Positions 34,368 through 43,531 are shown, numbered from the stretch's first letter. The stretch: 52,369 nucleotides of DNA from Actinomycetes bacterium (GCA_021808425.1 JAKBBS010000002.1:1-52369), one strand, 5' to 3'. The notes: generated by a model from the sequence alone, not told the origin. Translations and numbers: made by a program.

Positions 34368-35351
34368 GTGAACTCCTTCGTTCACGAGCCTGTGATGTTG
34401 AATGAGGTGGTCGGCCTGCTTGCGCAATCGCCACCGGGGATATATCTCGACTGTACCGTAGGCGGGGGAGGACACGCCCGGGCAGTGCTCGAGGCAGCCC
34501 CTCAGCTTGCGCTCATCGGCGTCGACCGTGACCGCGCGGCCATCGATGCCGCCAGCGGCACTCTCGCTCCTTTCGCAGGCCGGGTTCGCCTTAAGCACGC
34601 CCGTTTCGACATAGCCGGCGATTTCCTCGACGAAGCGCCGCTGTCCGCGCTCACGGCAGTGCTCTTCGACCTCGGGGTAAGCTCGCCACAGCTCGACACG
34701 GGCGAGCGCGGATTCAGCTATCGGACAGATGGTCCCCTCGACATGCGCATGGACTCGAGCAGCGCGCTGACCGCCGATTCGATTGTCAACGGCTGGGCTC
34801 CGGGTGATTTGGCGGCGCTGTTTCGCGAACACGGTGAGCGGAGATTCGCTTCGAGGATCGCAAGCGCTATCGTCGCCGGGCGACCGCTGTGTTCTACGAT
34901 GGCGCTCGCCGAGGTCGTGAAGTCAGCGATACCAGCACCTGCGCGCCGCACCGGCGGTCACCCCGCACGCCGGGTGTTCCAGGCGGTACGCGTTGCGGTG
35001 AACGACGAGCTTGTCTTACTCGGTCCAGCATTGGATCGGCTTTTGCGGCGCCTTGCGCCGGGAGGGCGTTGCGTCACACTCGCATACCACTCGGGCGAGG
35101 ACCGGATAGTGAAGGACTGCTTCCGAGAAGCTGTGACCGGCGGCTGCACATGCCCTCCTCGGCTTCCCTGTGTCTGCGGAGCGGTTCCACGAGTGCGGTA
35201 CCTGGTGAGGGGCGCGCTCAGACCGTCCAAAAGCGAAGTAGACGGAAACCATCGCGCTGAAAGCGCGCGCCTCAGAGCAGTGGAAGCACTCGGTTTCACC
35301 CCGGGTGCCGGCGACGGGCTGGATGCGGATGAGAGGAAGTCGGAGACTTGA
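34368..35351 (+). CDS. rsmH: 16S rRNA (cytosine1402-N4)-methyltransferase RsmH
   Basis: RsmH methylates C1402 in the ribosomal P site with SAM. The 327-residue protein has HEPVMLNEVV at the N-terminus, the SAM loop DCTVGGGGHARAVL, FDLGVSSPQLD and RGFSYRTDGPLDMRMD, then VFQAVRVAVNDEL and TLAYHSGEDRIVK. The usual RxFQALRI-type motif is thus kept in altered form. GTG 34368 fits the family start, with AAGG 6 nt upstream; a much longer frame from 33726 crosses mraZ and is rejected. The stop overlaps ftsL as TTGA. Confidence 0.95.
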   Translation: MNSFVHEPVMLNEVVGLLAQSPPGIYLDCTVGGGGHARAVLEAAPQLALIGVDRDRAAIDAASGTLAPFAGRVRLKHARFDIAGDFLDEAPLSALTAVLFDLGVSSPQLDTGERGFSYRTDGPLDMRMDSSSALTADSIVNGWAPGDLAALFREHGERRFASRIASAIVAGRPLCSTMALAEVVKSAIPAPARRTGGHPARRVFQAVRVAVNDELVLLGPALDRLLRRLAPGGRCVTLAYHSGEDRIVKDCFREAVTGGCTCPPRLPCVCGAVPRVRYLVRGALRPSKSEVDGNHRAESARLRAVEALGFTPGAGDGLDADERKSET

Positions 35352-35944
35352 GCAGGGCTGCAGGAGAACTTCGCCGGGAGCGCTACCCGAGGTCCAGACG
35401 ATCGCCGGGTCCGGACTGGCAAGGCGACAGTGACGACCTACGCGACTTGTCAGCGCCTGCGCCCAACCGTCAAGCGGACTCAGAGGCACAGATCGGACGC
35501 CCAGGTGCGAGCCATCTTCGCCTGATCGAGATGGGGTCGAAGCCCCGGTTCAGGCCGAGCGCTCGAATGTTATTCGGACTGTGCGTTGCGACGGCCACCG
35601 TTGTCTGCCTCGGCCTTGTCTACGTGCATGTCGTCCTTGCGCAACGTCAGTTTGCGCTTGACACGACGAACGCGCGCATAGCGGCGCAGGAGACGACATA
35701 CCAGGGCCTCCGATTGCGCGTCGCGGAGCTTTCCTCGCCCGCCAACATCATTGCGACGGCGGAAGGCAAGCTGGGCATGGTACAGCCGTCGTCTGTCAAC
35801 TACCTAACGCCCACCTCAAGGGATCGCTTGGCCTCTACCGCGGCGAAGGGAAGCGCGTCACCACCAGCAGGTCCGACTTCGATGACTCCTGGCGCTGACA
35901 GCGACTGGCCGGCGGTAAAGTCTCTTATTGCCGGTCTGCCTTGA
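35348..35944 (+). CDS. ftsL: FtsL-like divisome protein
   Basis: Assigned by place and shape: between rsmH and murE, a 198-residue bitopic protein with a charged 73-residue cytoplasmic part, one membrane helix (about 74-96) and a short coiled-coil-like stretch (QRQFALDTTNARIAAQETTY...), ending in a Pro/Ser-rich tail. FtsL forms a complex with FtsQ/DivIB and FtsB/DivIC that activates FtsW-FtsI. TTG 35348 overlaps the rsmH stop (TTGA); an internal ATG at 35531 would give a more usual length. Primary sequence is weakly conserved. ftsI, normally next, is absent. Confidence 0.75.
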   Translation: MSRAAGELRRERYPRSRRSPGPDWQGDSDDLRDLSAPAPNRQADSEAQIGRPGASHLRLIEMGSKPRFRPSARMLFGLCVATATVVCLGLVYVHVVLAQRQFALDTTNARIAAQETTYQGLRLRVAELSSPANIIATAEGKLGMVQPSSVNYLTPTSRDRLASTAAKGSASPPAGPTSMTPGADSDWPAVKSLIAGLP

Positions 35945-35983
35945 GATCGCCCCGATGACCGGTCGACTTGGTGCCTGAGGACC

Positions 35984-37426
35984 GTGCGCCTCGGTGAGCT
36001 CGTACAATCAGCGGGGCTAGCGGACTCCGACTTGCTCCTCGGACTCGCCGGGGACGAAACTGTCGACGTCTCGAGCGTGGTGATCGATTCACGCCGAATT
36101 GGTGTTGGGTCGATGTTCGCCTGTGTTCCGGGCAGCCTGGTCGACGGCCACGCATACGCCGCGGAGGCCGTAGCCGGTGGTGCAGTAGCGATACTGAGCG
36201 AGCGCCACCTCGACATCGAGGTTCCTCAAGTGATCGTACATTCGGTCAGACGGACTCTCGGGCCGCTAAGCGACGTGCTGTGGGGTTGCCCGTCGAGCCG
36301 TCTGACGATCGCCGGGGTAACCGGGACCAACGGGAAAACCACGACTTGCGCTATGCTCAAGGAGATATTCGACTCAAACGGATGGCCAGCGGCAGCCGTC
36401 GGAACACTCAGCCAGGCGCGCACGACACCAGAAGCGCCCGAACTGCAGGCGTTGCTAGCGGAATGGGAACGATCCGGTGGGAGGGCCGTGGCGATGGAGG
36501 TCTCGTCGCATGCTCTGGAGCAGCACCGCTGCGACTCGATCCGCTTTGCCGCGGGTGTGTTCCTAAACCTCACTCCGGAGCACCTTGACTACCACGGTGA
36601 TATGTCGTCGTACTTCAACGCCAAGGCGCGATTGTTTGAGACTGACAGGCTTGGTGTCTCGGTGGTCAACAGCGACGATGCCTGGGGCCAACGCCTCTCG
36701 GAGTCGCTGCGCGAACGCGGCTCGCACGTCGTCACATTCTCAATCGACGACGCCACCGAGATTGACTTCACCCCGACCGGAAGTAACTTCGTCTGGGAGG
36801 GCCAGCACATGAGCATCGCACTGGGCGGCCGGTTCAACGTGATGAATGCCCTTGCGGCCGCTACGTGCGCTCGCTCCCTCGGCATAGAGGTGAAGGCGAT
36901 AGCCGAAGGCCTGTCGGCACTGAAGAAGGTGCCAGGGCGTTTCGAGCTGGTCGACGCTGGCCAACCGTTTATTGTAATTGTGGACTACGCACACACGCCG
37001 GACGGACTTACCAGTGTCCTGGCAGCGGCACGCCAGATTTGCGAAGGGAGGCTGATCGTGGCCTTCGGCGCCGGAGGCGACCGCGACCGCACCAAGCGAC
37101 CTCTGATGGGTTTCGCAGCATCCCAGCTGGCGGACCTTCTTATTGTTACCTCCGACAATCCCCGCTCTGAGGATCCCGAGACCATCGTTTCCGACGTGCT
37201 GGCCGGCGTTTCCGACGCGGGGGGCTCTGCCTTATCGCAAGTGGACAGGGCAGAAGCTATCGCAACCGCCCTCGCGACAGCTCAAGCCGGGGATGTCGTC
37301 GTGATCGCAGGGAAAGGACACGAGAAGTACCAGGAGGTCGCCGGTAGGTTAGCGGCTTTCGACGACGTCACGGTGGCGCAGGAGGCGCTCAATCGAATAC
37401 TTACTGCGAGGCAGGGGCAGCCGTGA
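35984..37426 (+). CDS. murE: UDP-MurNAc-Ala-Glu:meso-DAP ligase MurE
   Basis: MurE adds the third stem-peptide residue in the cytoplasm. The 480-residue ligase has the ATP loop GVTGTNGKTTT, the carbamyl-Lys region YFNAKARLFE, DYAHTPDGL and the substrate motif SDNPRSEDP. DNPR marks the meso-diaminopimelate enzymes, in line with the DAP genes upstream. The GTG start is 39 nt after ftsL. The stop overlaps mraY as GTGA. murF, the usual next gene, is absent. Confidence 0.97.
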   Translation: MRLGELVQSAGLADSDLLLGLAGDETVDVSSVVIDSRRIGVGSMFACVPGSLVDGHAYAAEAVAGGAVAILSERHLDIEVPQVIVHSVRRTLGPLSDVLWGCPSSRLTIAGVTGTNGKTTTCAMLKEIFDSNGWPAAAVGTLSQARTTPEAPELQALLAEWERSGGRAVAMEVSSHALEQHRCDSIRFAAGVFLNLTPEHLDYHGDMSSYFNAKARLFETDRLGVSVVNSDDAWGQRLSESLRERGSHVVTFSIDDATEIDFTPTGSNFVWEGQHMSIALGGRFNVMNALAAATCARSLGIEVKAIAEGLSALKKVPGRFELVDAGQPFIVIVDYAHTPDGLTSVLAAARQICEGRLIVAFGAGGDRDRTKRPLMGFAASQLADLLIVTSDNPRSEDPETIVSDVLAGVSDAGGSALSQVDRAEAIATALATAQAGDVVVIAGKGHEKYQEVAGRLAAFDDVTVAQEALNRILTARQGQP

Positions 37427-38451
37427 CCGACCTCCTTCTGGCTGGGTTGGTTGGAATGGCCGTATCCATGGTCGCTACTCCGCTGTTGATCAGCTGGCTT
37501 GTCAAGCGCGGGATCGGCCAGCAGATTCGAGAGGACGGACCGAGGCAGCACCTGACCAAAGCGGGGACGCCCACAATGGGCGGTATTTCCATAATCGCCG
37601 CCAGCGTTGCCGGCTATTTCGTCGCTCACATCGGTTCTGCTTTTACGACCCGCGGAATCGTGGCGGTAGCGACGATTATTGCCGCGTCTGGGATTGGATT
37701 CCTTGACGACTGGATAAAGGTGCGTCACCAGCGAAGCCTCGGACTGAACAAGCGCGCGAAAGCAGGGGCTCAGCTCATTGTCGCTCTGGCGTTTGCTCTG
37801 TCGGCTGTCACATGGTTGAAGGTCGACACTCATCTGTCGTTTACCCGCTTCAACTCGACCGGCATCAACTTGGGAAAAGTGGGCTGGGTGATCCTTGCGG
37901 TGCTCGTGATTGTCGGCTTCGCGAACGCCGTCAACCTCACGGACGGTTTGGACGGCCTTGCGGCGGGGTCGTCAGCGTTCGCGTTCGCAGCCTTTACCGT
38001 GATCGGGTTCTACCAGTTTCGCCATTTCAGCCTCTACCAGAACCCGGCACCCCTCGACGAGGCCGCCATAGCGACGGCCTTCATCGGAGCGTGCTGCGGC
38101 TTCCTATGGTTCAACGCTGCGCCAGCCCGAATCTTCATGGGTGACACCGGTTCGCTGGGTATCGGCACCGCGATCGCTGTTCTAGCGTTACTCGAGAACG
38201 TCGACCTCCTCGTGTTCATCATCGGAGGTTTGTTCGTCATCGAAACTGCTTCGGTCGTGGTTCAAGTGGCCAGCTTCCGGCTTTTGCATAGGAGGGTCCT
38301 GCGAATGGCGCCCATACACCACCACTTCGAACTGGTCGGCTGGCCTGAGACGACAGTGATCATCCGGTTCTGGATTCTCTCTGGTCTGTTTACGGCTGTC
38401 GCACTCGGATCGTTCTATGCGGACTTCATAGCGCGAGGTGGTGGAGGTTGA
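37423..38451 (+). CDS. mraY: Phospho-MurNAc-pentapeptide transferase MraY
   Basis: MraY makes lipid I by transferring phospho-MurNAc-pentapeptide to undecaprenyl phosphate. The 342-residue polytopic membrane protein has GTPTMGGI, FLDDWIKV with the catalytic Asp pair, NAVNLTDGLDGLA, FMGDTGSLGIG and the MAPIHHHFEL motif. About ten membrane helices fit the family. It is coupled to murE by GTGA. murD, which often follows, is missing. Confidence 0.97.
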   Translation: MTDLLLAGLVGMAVSMVATPLLISWLVKRGIGQQIREDGPRQHLTKAGTPTMGGISIIAASVAGYFVAHIGSAFTTRGIVAVATIIAASGIGFLDDWIKVRHQRSLGLNKRAKAGAQLIVALAFALSAVTWLKVDTHLSFTRFNSTGINLGKVGWVILAVLVIVGFANAVNLTDGLDGLAAGSSAFAFAAFTVIGFYQFRHFSLYQNPAPLDEAAIATAFIGACCGFLWFNAAPARIFMGDTGSLGIGTAIAVLALLENVDLLVFIIGGLFVIETASVVVQVASFRLLHRRVLRMAPIHHHFELVGWPETTVIIRFWILSGLFTAVALGSFYADFIARGGGG

Positions 38452-38500
38452 TTACAAATCCGGCCCGGTCAGGGTCCTCCCCTTCGCGTATTGCAAGCCA

Positions 38501-38527
38501 GATGACCCAGATGACCCAGATGACCCA
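38501..38527 (+). repeat. 9-bp tandem repeat (GATGACCCA x3) before ftsW
   Basis: Three exact copies of GATGACCCA, then a degenerate GACGAC. If translated in the ftsW frame it would read (DDP)n, but the better ftsW start lies downstream, so it is probably in the mraY-ftsW spacer. The unit length is a multiple of three, so changes in copy number would not alter frame. Confidence 0.85.
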
Positions 38528-38554
38528 GACGACAGACACCGGAGAAGATTGGCG

Positions 38555-39769
38555 ATGAAGGTAAAGACGCAGCAAAGGCGAGGCACGTCCAACCGGCCGT
38601 CCCCGGCGGGTTCCAGGCGAAAGTCTCGCGGCGACTGGCAGGAGAGCGCGCCGAAGATTGGGTCCGGGCGTTCGAAGGACAACAGCTTGTGGCTCCTGAT
38701 CTCCTTGGTTGCGGTTCTCTGCATGATCGGTGTCGTCATGGTGTTCTCGGCATCATCCATCACGAGCCTGACGATCTTCGGGTCGCCTTGGCACTACTTC
38801 ATCAGGCAATGGATTTGGCTTGCGTTGGGATGGACGGGATTGTTTGTTGCATTCCGGGTGCATCACAGCTTCTGGCGGCGGGTCGCGCCAATGCTCATGT
38901 GGTTGACGGTCGGCCTCCTGTTCGCCGTACTAGTTCCGGGCGTCGGGGTCAGCGCCGGAGGTGCTACCCGATGGCTCGGCACGACGAGCGTCCAGATCCA
39001 GCCTTCCGAGCTTGCGAAGCTTGCGCTTATCATCTTCACCGCCGACATCCTTGACCGGCGTGGCGGAAAGGGACCCTGGAAGTACCAGGCGGGACCTGTG
39101 CTGGCGATGCTTGGTCTGGTCGGCGCTTTGGTGATGGCCCAACCAGACATGGGCACGACCATCGTGGTGATGGTCGTAACCACATCGATGCTTTTCGCCG
39201 CCGGGATACCAGGAAGGTGGATGGGGGCGATGAGTGCAGGCGCGGTTGTGGGTGCGTTCGGTTTGGCGAAGGCCTCGCCATACAGGTGGCGGCGTCTAAC
39301 CGCCTTTTTGCACCCGTTCGCTCACCCCCATCAAAGCGGCTACCAGTCAGTGGAGGCCCTGGTGGCGCTCAGTCACGGCCAGGTCATCGGCGACGGGATC
39401 GGGGCGAGCCTTGCAAGCTACGGGTACCTGCCGAATGCGCAGACGGACTTCATCTTCGCAGTGATCGGTGAAGAGACCGGCCTTGTCGGCGGACTGTTCG
39501 TCAGCGGCCTTTTTGCAGCTTTGGTGCTGGTCGGTGTGCGCGTCGCGGCGAGGGCGCCGTCGAATTACGCCTGCCTCCTCGCCACGGGCATTACCGCTTG
39601 GCTGGCAAGTCAGGCTGTTATCAACATCGGTGCTGTCGTCGGTATCCTCCCTGTCACCGGTGTACCGCTGCCCTTCGTGTCGTTCGGCGGCTCGGCTTTG
39701 GTCATATCGCTGTTCGGCGTCGGGATGCTGGCGAACATCGCAAGGACCTCGCGGACGCAGCTGACTTGA
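38555..39769 (+). CDS. ftsW: Septal peptidoglycan glycosyltransferase FtsW
   Basis: FtsW is the SEDS-family polymerase of septal peptidoglycan. The 404-residue protein has a basic cytoplasmic N-terminus, about ten membrane helices, GGATRWLG, IQPSELAKLALIIF, AQPDMGTTIV, the YQSVEALVALSHG segment and GVPLPFVSFGGSAL. ATG 38555 is chosen since GGAGAAG ends 7 nt upstream; a GTG at 38438 inside mraY would add a repeat-coded acidic stretch. The stop overlaps murG as TTGA. Its usual partner gene ftsI is not in the cluster. Confidence 0.94.
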   Translation: MKVKTQQRRGTSNRPSPAGSRRKSRGDWQESAPKIGSGRSKDNSLWLLISLVAVLCMIGVVMVFSASSITSLTIFGSPWHYFIRQWIWLALGWTGLFVAFRVHHSFWRRVAPMLMWLTVGLLFAVLVPGVGVSAGGATRWLGTTSVQIQPSELAKLALIIFTADILDRRGGKGPWKYQAGPVLAMLGLVGALVMAQPDMGTTIVVMVVTTSMLFAAGIPGRWMGAMSAGAVVGAFGLAKASPYRWRRLTAFLHPFAHPHQSGYQSVEALVALSHGQVIGDGIGASLASYGYLPNAQTDFIFAVIGEETGLVGGLFVSGLFAALVLVGVRVAARAPSNYACLLATGITAWLASQAVINIGAVVGILPVTGVPLPFVSFGGSALVISLFGVGMLANIARTSRTQLT

Positions 39770-40908
39770 CGGCACGGGGGCGCAAACCGCCGGGAGACGC
39801 CCGGGTATGGGCGGTGATAGCGGGGGGGGGAACAGGCGGCCACGTCGTTCCGGCGATCGCAATCGCGCGGGCTTTGGTGGCGCGAGGACATAGTGAATCG
39901 AGCATTCTCTTCGTCGGATCGAGTCGTGGGATCGAATGCCGAATGGTTCCATCGGCGGGCTTCGAACTGGTGGCGCTACCCGGTCGCGGCATAGCACGAC
40001 GCCTCACAGCGGCGAACATGAAGGCTGTCGTCGGTCTGCTCGCCGGGTTCCTTCGCGCCCTGGAACTTCTGTGCAGGAGACGCCCGTCCGTAGTGGTGGT
40101 GGTCGGGGGCTATGCAAGTGTCCCCGCTGCAGCAGCTGGCATACTTTTGCGTGTGCCGATAGTCGTCGCGGAGCAGAATGCGCTGCCCGGACTGGCGAAT
40201 CGCATTTCGGGTCGCTTCGCTGCTGCGTGTGCCGTCTCGTTTCCAGGTACGCAGTTACCACGTTCGGTGACCACCGGTAACCCGGTCCGCTCAGAGATTG
40301 CCGAGGCGGACACGTCTCCTGAAGGCACGGCGCAAGCCCGCCGGGAGTTGGGGATCGACGTCAACACGGTCGTCGTAGCAGCGGTAGGCGGGTCTTTAGG
40401 GGCTTTGCGGGTCAACGAGGCTGTGTTCTCGCTCGCTTCGTCATGGGCGGCTCGGAGCGGAATCACCGTCTACCACGTCGTCGGCGAGCGTGACTGGGAC
40501 GAATTCTCCCGGCGCCAGCTGCCGGCGGGATCTGTAATCGACTACAGACGGGTGAGATTCGAGGATCGCATGGACCTGCTTCTGCGTGCCAGTGATCTCC
40601 TGATAAGCCGCGCGGGCGCTACGACCGTCGCAGAGATCGCAGTCGTTGGAGTGGCCTCGATCCTCATTCCGCTCCCCGGCTCGCCGGGTAACCATCAAAC
40701 CTATAACGCAAGATTCTTGGCTGACGCAGGGGCAGCTTCTGTGATCGGCGACTCGGATCTCGACGGAGCGACCCTCGAAGAGGCAGTCGAGAGTCTGACC
40801 TCGGAGCCAGGTCGTATCAAAGAGATGGCCAGGGCAGCGCGTGCTCTCGGACGCCCGGATGCGGCTGACAGCGTGGCTCGCCTCGCCGAGAGGTACGCGC
40901 GTGCGTGA
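39766..40908 (+). CDS. murG: UDP-GlcNAc:lipid I GlcNAc transferase MurG
   Basis: MurG turns lipid I into lipid II at the inner membrane face. The 380-residue GT-B enzyme has the N-terminal glycine loop IAGGGTGGHVVPAIAIA, VVGGYASVPAAAAG, EQNALPGLANR, GGSLGALRVN and the C-terminal SRAGATTVAEIA and PLPGSPGNHQTYNA sites for UDP-GlcNAc. TTG 39766 overlaps the ftsW stop (TTGA). Overlaps murC by 8 nt. Confidence 0.96.
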   Translation: MTARGRKPPGDARVWAVIAGGGTGGHVVPAIAIARALVARGHSESSILFVGSSRGIECRMVPSAGFELVALPGRGIARRLTAANMKAVVGLLAGFLRALELLCRRRPSVVVVVGGYASVPAAAAGILLRVPIVVAEQNALPGLANRISGRFAAACAVSFPGTQLPRSVTTGNPVRSEIAEADTSPEGTAQARRELGIDVNTVVVAAVGGSLGALRVNEAVFSLASSWAARSGITVYHVVGERDWDEFSRRQLPAGSVIDYRRVRFEDRMDLLLRASDLLISRAGATTVAEIAVVGVASILIPLPGSPGNHQTYNARFLADAGAASVIGDSDLDGATLEEAVESLTSEPGRIKEMARAARALGRPDAADSVARLAERYARA

Positions 40909-42448
40909 ACTGTCAGCCGACGAGGCGGCCACTGCTCGGGCACCGGCAATCAAGACACCGGCGGGTACCGAGACGTCGGGTAACGTCGGAGGGTTCGGAT
41001 CTCGACTTGCTCGCGCTCGAAGGGTTCACGTCGTAGGAGCCGGCGGAGCAGGAATGAGCGCAATCGCGACGGTGCTAGTCGAGATGGGTTACTCGGTTAC
41101 GGGCTCAGATGCCTCTGACTCGCCGAGCCTGCAGCGCCTCGGTCGGCTCGGCGTTGCGGTTGCGGTCGGGAGCACCCCCGAAATGGCGGTTGCTGCTGAT
41201 GTGGTCGTACGCTCTACAGCGGTACCTGACGGCGACGCCGATGTCACCGCTGCGAGGGAGTCGGGAACGCCGGTATGGAGCCGGGCGGACCTTTTGGCTG
41301 CTATCTGCTCGCTCAAACCCACGATAGCCGTCTCCGGCACGCATGGAAAGACAACCACGACTGCGATGATCGCTGCAACACTGGATCGTCTTGGCTGGAA
41401 ACCGTCATGGATAGTCGGTTCTGAGATTGTGGGCTTGGGCCCCGGCGGGAGATGGGACCCGGACGGGGAGTGGCTCGTTGTAGAGGCTGATGAGAGCGAC
41501 GGGACTTTCACGAGACTCGACGCGCAAGCCGTCGTGGTCACAAACGTGGAGGCAGACCACCTGGAGTTCTACGGTGACGTCGGGAGGCTCGAGGACGAGT
41601 TCACTCGCTTCGCTTCACCACATGACGGAGTGGCGGTGCTTTGCGCCGATGACCCTGGCGCACTCCGAGTGGCCGCCAGGGTGAACGGCATTGCGCGCTC
41701 CGTGCTGACATACGGAGCGTCGTTGAAGGCCGACCTTGCCGCCGTCGCCGTCGAGATGCATAGCGACGGATCCGACTTTCGTGTTCAGGTACCCGCTCGA
41801 GCCGTCCGCGCTGCAGTAGACCGTGAGGTCGAATCAGAAGGCGGACCAGACGACCGGGATGTCGTTGTCCACCTTGCGGTGCCGGGGTTTCACAACGTGC
41901 GCAATGCCTTAGCAGCGGTCGCCGTCAGCGCAGCTCTTGGTGCCCCGGTCGAATCGATCGGCGATGCGGTCGGTGCGTTCAAAGGGGTAGCCCGCCGCTT
42001 CCAGTCGAGGGGGAGCGTCGCCGGCGTGTCGTTCGTCGACGGATACGACCATCTCCCGAGCGAAGTAGCAGCAGCGATCGCCACAGCGCGCCTGGGCAAC
42101 TGGTCGAGGGTCGTGGCAGTCTTCCAACCTCACCGCTACAGCCGGACCGAGGCGCTTTGGAGGCAGTTCGCAGACTCGTTCGAGGGTGCTGACGTCATCG
42201 TCATCGCAGGCATATACGCAGCAGGCGAGAAGCCGAGGCCTGGAGTCGACGAGAACCTGATAGTCGAGGCAGTCCGGCGTTCCCATCCCGACGTCGAGAT
42301 CCACCGCGCTGGGACGCTCCGATCGGTCGCTTCTCTGTTGGCCGAGCTGCTCCAGCCCGGAGATCTTTGTCTGACACTCGGCGCGGGTGACATTACAGAG
42401 ATCCCCAATATGGTCATGGCATCCTTCGACGCCCTCGGACGGCGATGA
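40901..42448 (+). CDS. murC: UDP-MurNAc:L-alanine ligase MurC
   Basis: MurC attaches the first stem-peptide residue. The 515-residue ligase has the Rossmann loop HVVGAGGAGMSAIA, VSGTHGKTTTTAM, VVEADESDGTF and GFHNVRNALAA. The usual DDYAHHPTE motif reads DGYDHLPSE: the central His is kept, the flanking residues differ. GTG 40901 gives a roughly 35-residue N-terminal extension before the first strand; the start is uncertain within it. Confidence 0.95.
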   Translation: MRELSADEAATARAPAIKTPAGTETSGNVGGFGSRLARARRVHVVGAGGAGMSAIATVLVEMGYSVTGSDASDSPSLQRLGRLGVAVAVGSTPEMAVAADVVVRSTAVPDGDADVTAARESGTPVWSRADLLAAICSLKPTIAVSGTHGKTTTTAMIAATLDRLGWKPSWIVGSEIVGLGPGGRWDPDGEWLVVEADESDGTFTRLDAQAVVVTNVEADHLEFYGDVGRLEDEFTRFASPHDGVAVLCADDPGALRVAARVNGIARSVLTYGASLKADLAAVAVEMHSDGSDFRVQVPARAVRAAVDREVESEGGPDDRDVVVHLAVPGFHNVRNALAAVAVSAALGAPVESIGDAVGAFKGVARRFQSRGSVAGVSFVDGYDHLPSEVAAAIATARLGNWSRVVAVFQPHRYSRTEALWRQFADSFEGADVIVIAGIYAAGEKPRPGVDENLIVEAVRRSHPDVEIHRAGTLRSVASLLAELLQPGDLCLTLGAGDITEIPNMVMASFDALGRR

Positions 42449-42461
42449 AGGCAGTTCGGCA

Positions 42462-43415
42462 GTGAGAAATGCAGAATTGCGAAGCGCAGCGCTGCGGGCT
42501 TTCGAGGTGCTCGCCCCGCTCGGTGACCGGGCTGTTCTCGGTGGTTCGATCGGCGCTCTTAGCACCTACAGGGTCGGCGGCAGCGCGGAAGTTGTTGTGA
42601 CTGTCGCCTCGGACAGCGATCTTTTAATGCTCGTAGAGGCAGTCGAAGCGAGCGGCCTTCCAACGCTGGTCGTTGGCAGAGGATCGAACATGCTGGTCGC
42701 CGACAGCGGTTTCGGCGGTATCGCCGTGCTCCTCGACTCTTCCGTGTTTGGCGTGGTCGAAGTCGAAGGGCCCCGCCTTTGCGCCGGAGCGGCGGTGGCT
42801 CTGCCCGCGCTTGCACGCCGAAGCGTGGACGCTGGGCTGACAGGCTTGGAATGGGCGGTCGGAGTCCCTGGATCTGTGGGAGGAGCGGTTCGTATGAACG
42901 CTGGTGGCCACGGCTCGGATATATCGCAGACACTCGAAGCCGCAACCGTCTGCGATTTGGCGGGACCACAAGCGGGCCAGGTGCGGGAGATTAAAGTGGA
43001 CCAGCTCGTCTTGTCGTATCGCAGCTCTGCTGTGACGGACAGTCAGCTCGTCACCAGAGCGAGATTCGGCCTCAGGCTGGGTGACCCGCGCGAAGGACGT
43101 GGCGTCATAGCTGGCATAGTCCGCTGGCGTCGAGAGAATCAGCCTGGCGGCCAGAACGCAGGGTCAGTCTTTAAGAACCCGCCCGGAGACTCGGCGGGCC
43201 GCCTGATCGACCTCGCCGGCCTGAAGGGTCTACGCATCGGCACCGCCACAATTTCTGCGAAGCACGCCAACTTCATACAGGCGGACGACGGCGGTTCTGC
43301 CGACGACGTGGCGGCGCTAATTGCGCTAGTGCAGCGTCGCGTTCGAGAACGCTTCTCGATCGACTTGCACCCCGAGGTCAAGATGATCGGCTTCCCGCCT
43401 GAGGGGCCGACATGA
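42462..43415 (+). CDS. murB: UDP-N-acetylenolpyruvoylglucosamine reductase MurB
   Basis: MurB is a flavoenzyme that reduces enolpyruvyl-UDP-GlcNAc to UDP-MurNAc. The 317-residue protein has STYRVGGSAEV, VGRGSNMLVAD, GVPGSVGGAVRMNAGGHG, the catalytic Ser in NAGSVFKNP and a late Glu in HPEVKMIG. The GTG start has GAAGG 10 nt upstream and lies 13 nt after murC. The stop overlaps a 39-codon ORF as ATGA. Confidence 0.95.
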   Translation: MRNAELRSAALRAFEVLAPLGDRAVLGGSIGALSTYRVGGSAEVVVTVASDSDLLMLVEAVEASGLPTLVVGRGSNMLVADSGFGGIAVLLDSSVFGVVEVEGPRLCAGAAVALPALARRSVDAGLTGLEWAVGVPGSVGGAVRMNAGGHGSDISQTLEAATVCDLAGPQAGQVREIKVDQLVLSYRSSAVTDSQLVTRARFGLRLGDPREGRGVIAGIVRWRRENQPGGQNAGSVFKNPPGDSAGRLIDLAGLKGLRIGTATISAKHANFIQADDGGSADDVAALIALVQRRVRERFSIDLHPEVKMIGFPPEGPT

Positions 43416-43531
43416 CAGCTCGGCGCAGAGATGCGCGGGGAAGCCGCCACAGTCTCAACGTCAAGTTGAACTTCTCATCAGCTTTCTCGCAAGGTTTCGA
43501 GATCCCAGAAGGAAAGGCAGAAGATGACTGA
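43412..43531 (+). CDS. Possible 39-residue coupling ORF between murB and ftsQ
   Basis: ATG 43412 overlaps the murB stop (ATGA) and the frame runs through the whole spacer, ending 8 nt inside ftsQ. The product is arginine-rich at the start (MTARRRDARGSRHS) and acidic at the end (GKAEDD). No domain is recognised. It could be a real small protein or a leader that couples murB and ftsQ translation; chance is also possible at this size. Confidence 0.35.
   Translation: MTARRRDARGSRHSLNVKLNFSSAFSQGFEIPEGKAEDD

Noticed and set aside
38501..38533. CRISPR-like or minisatellite array
   Set aside because: Three 9-bp units without spacers are a simple tandem repeat.
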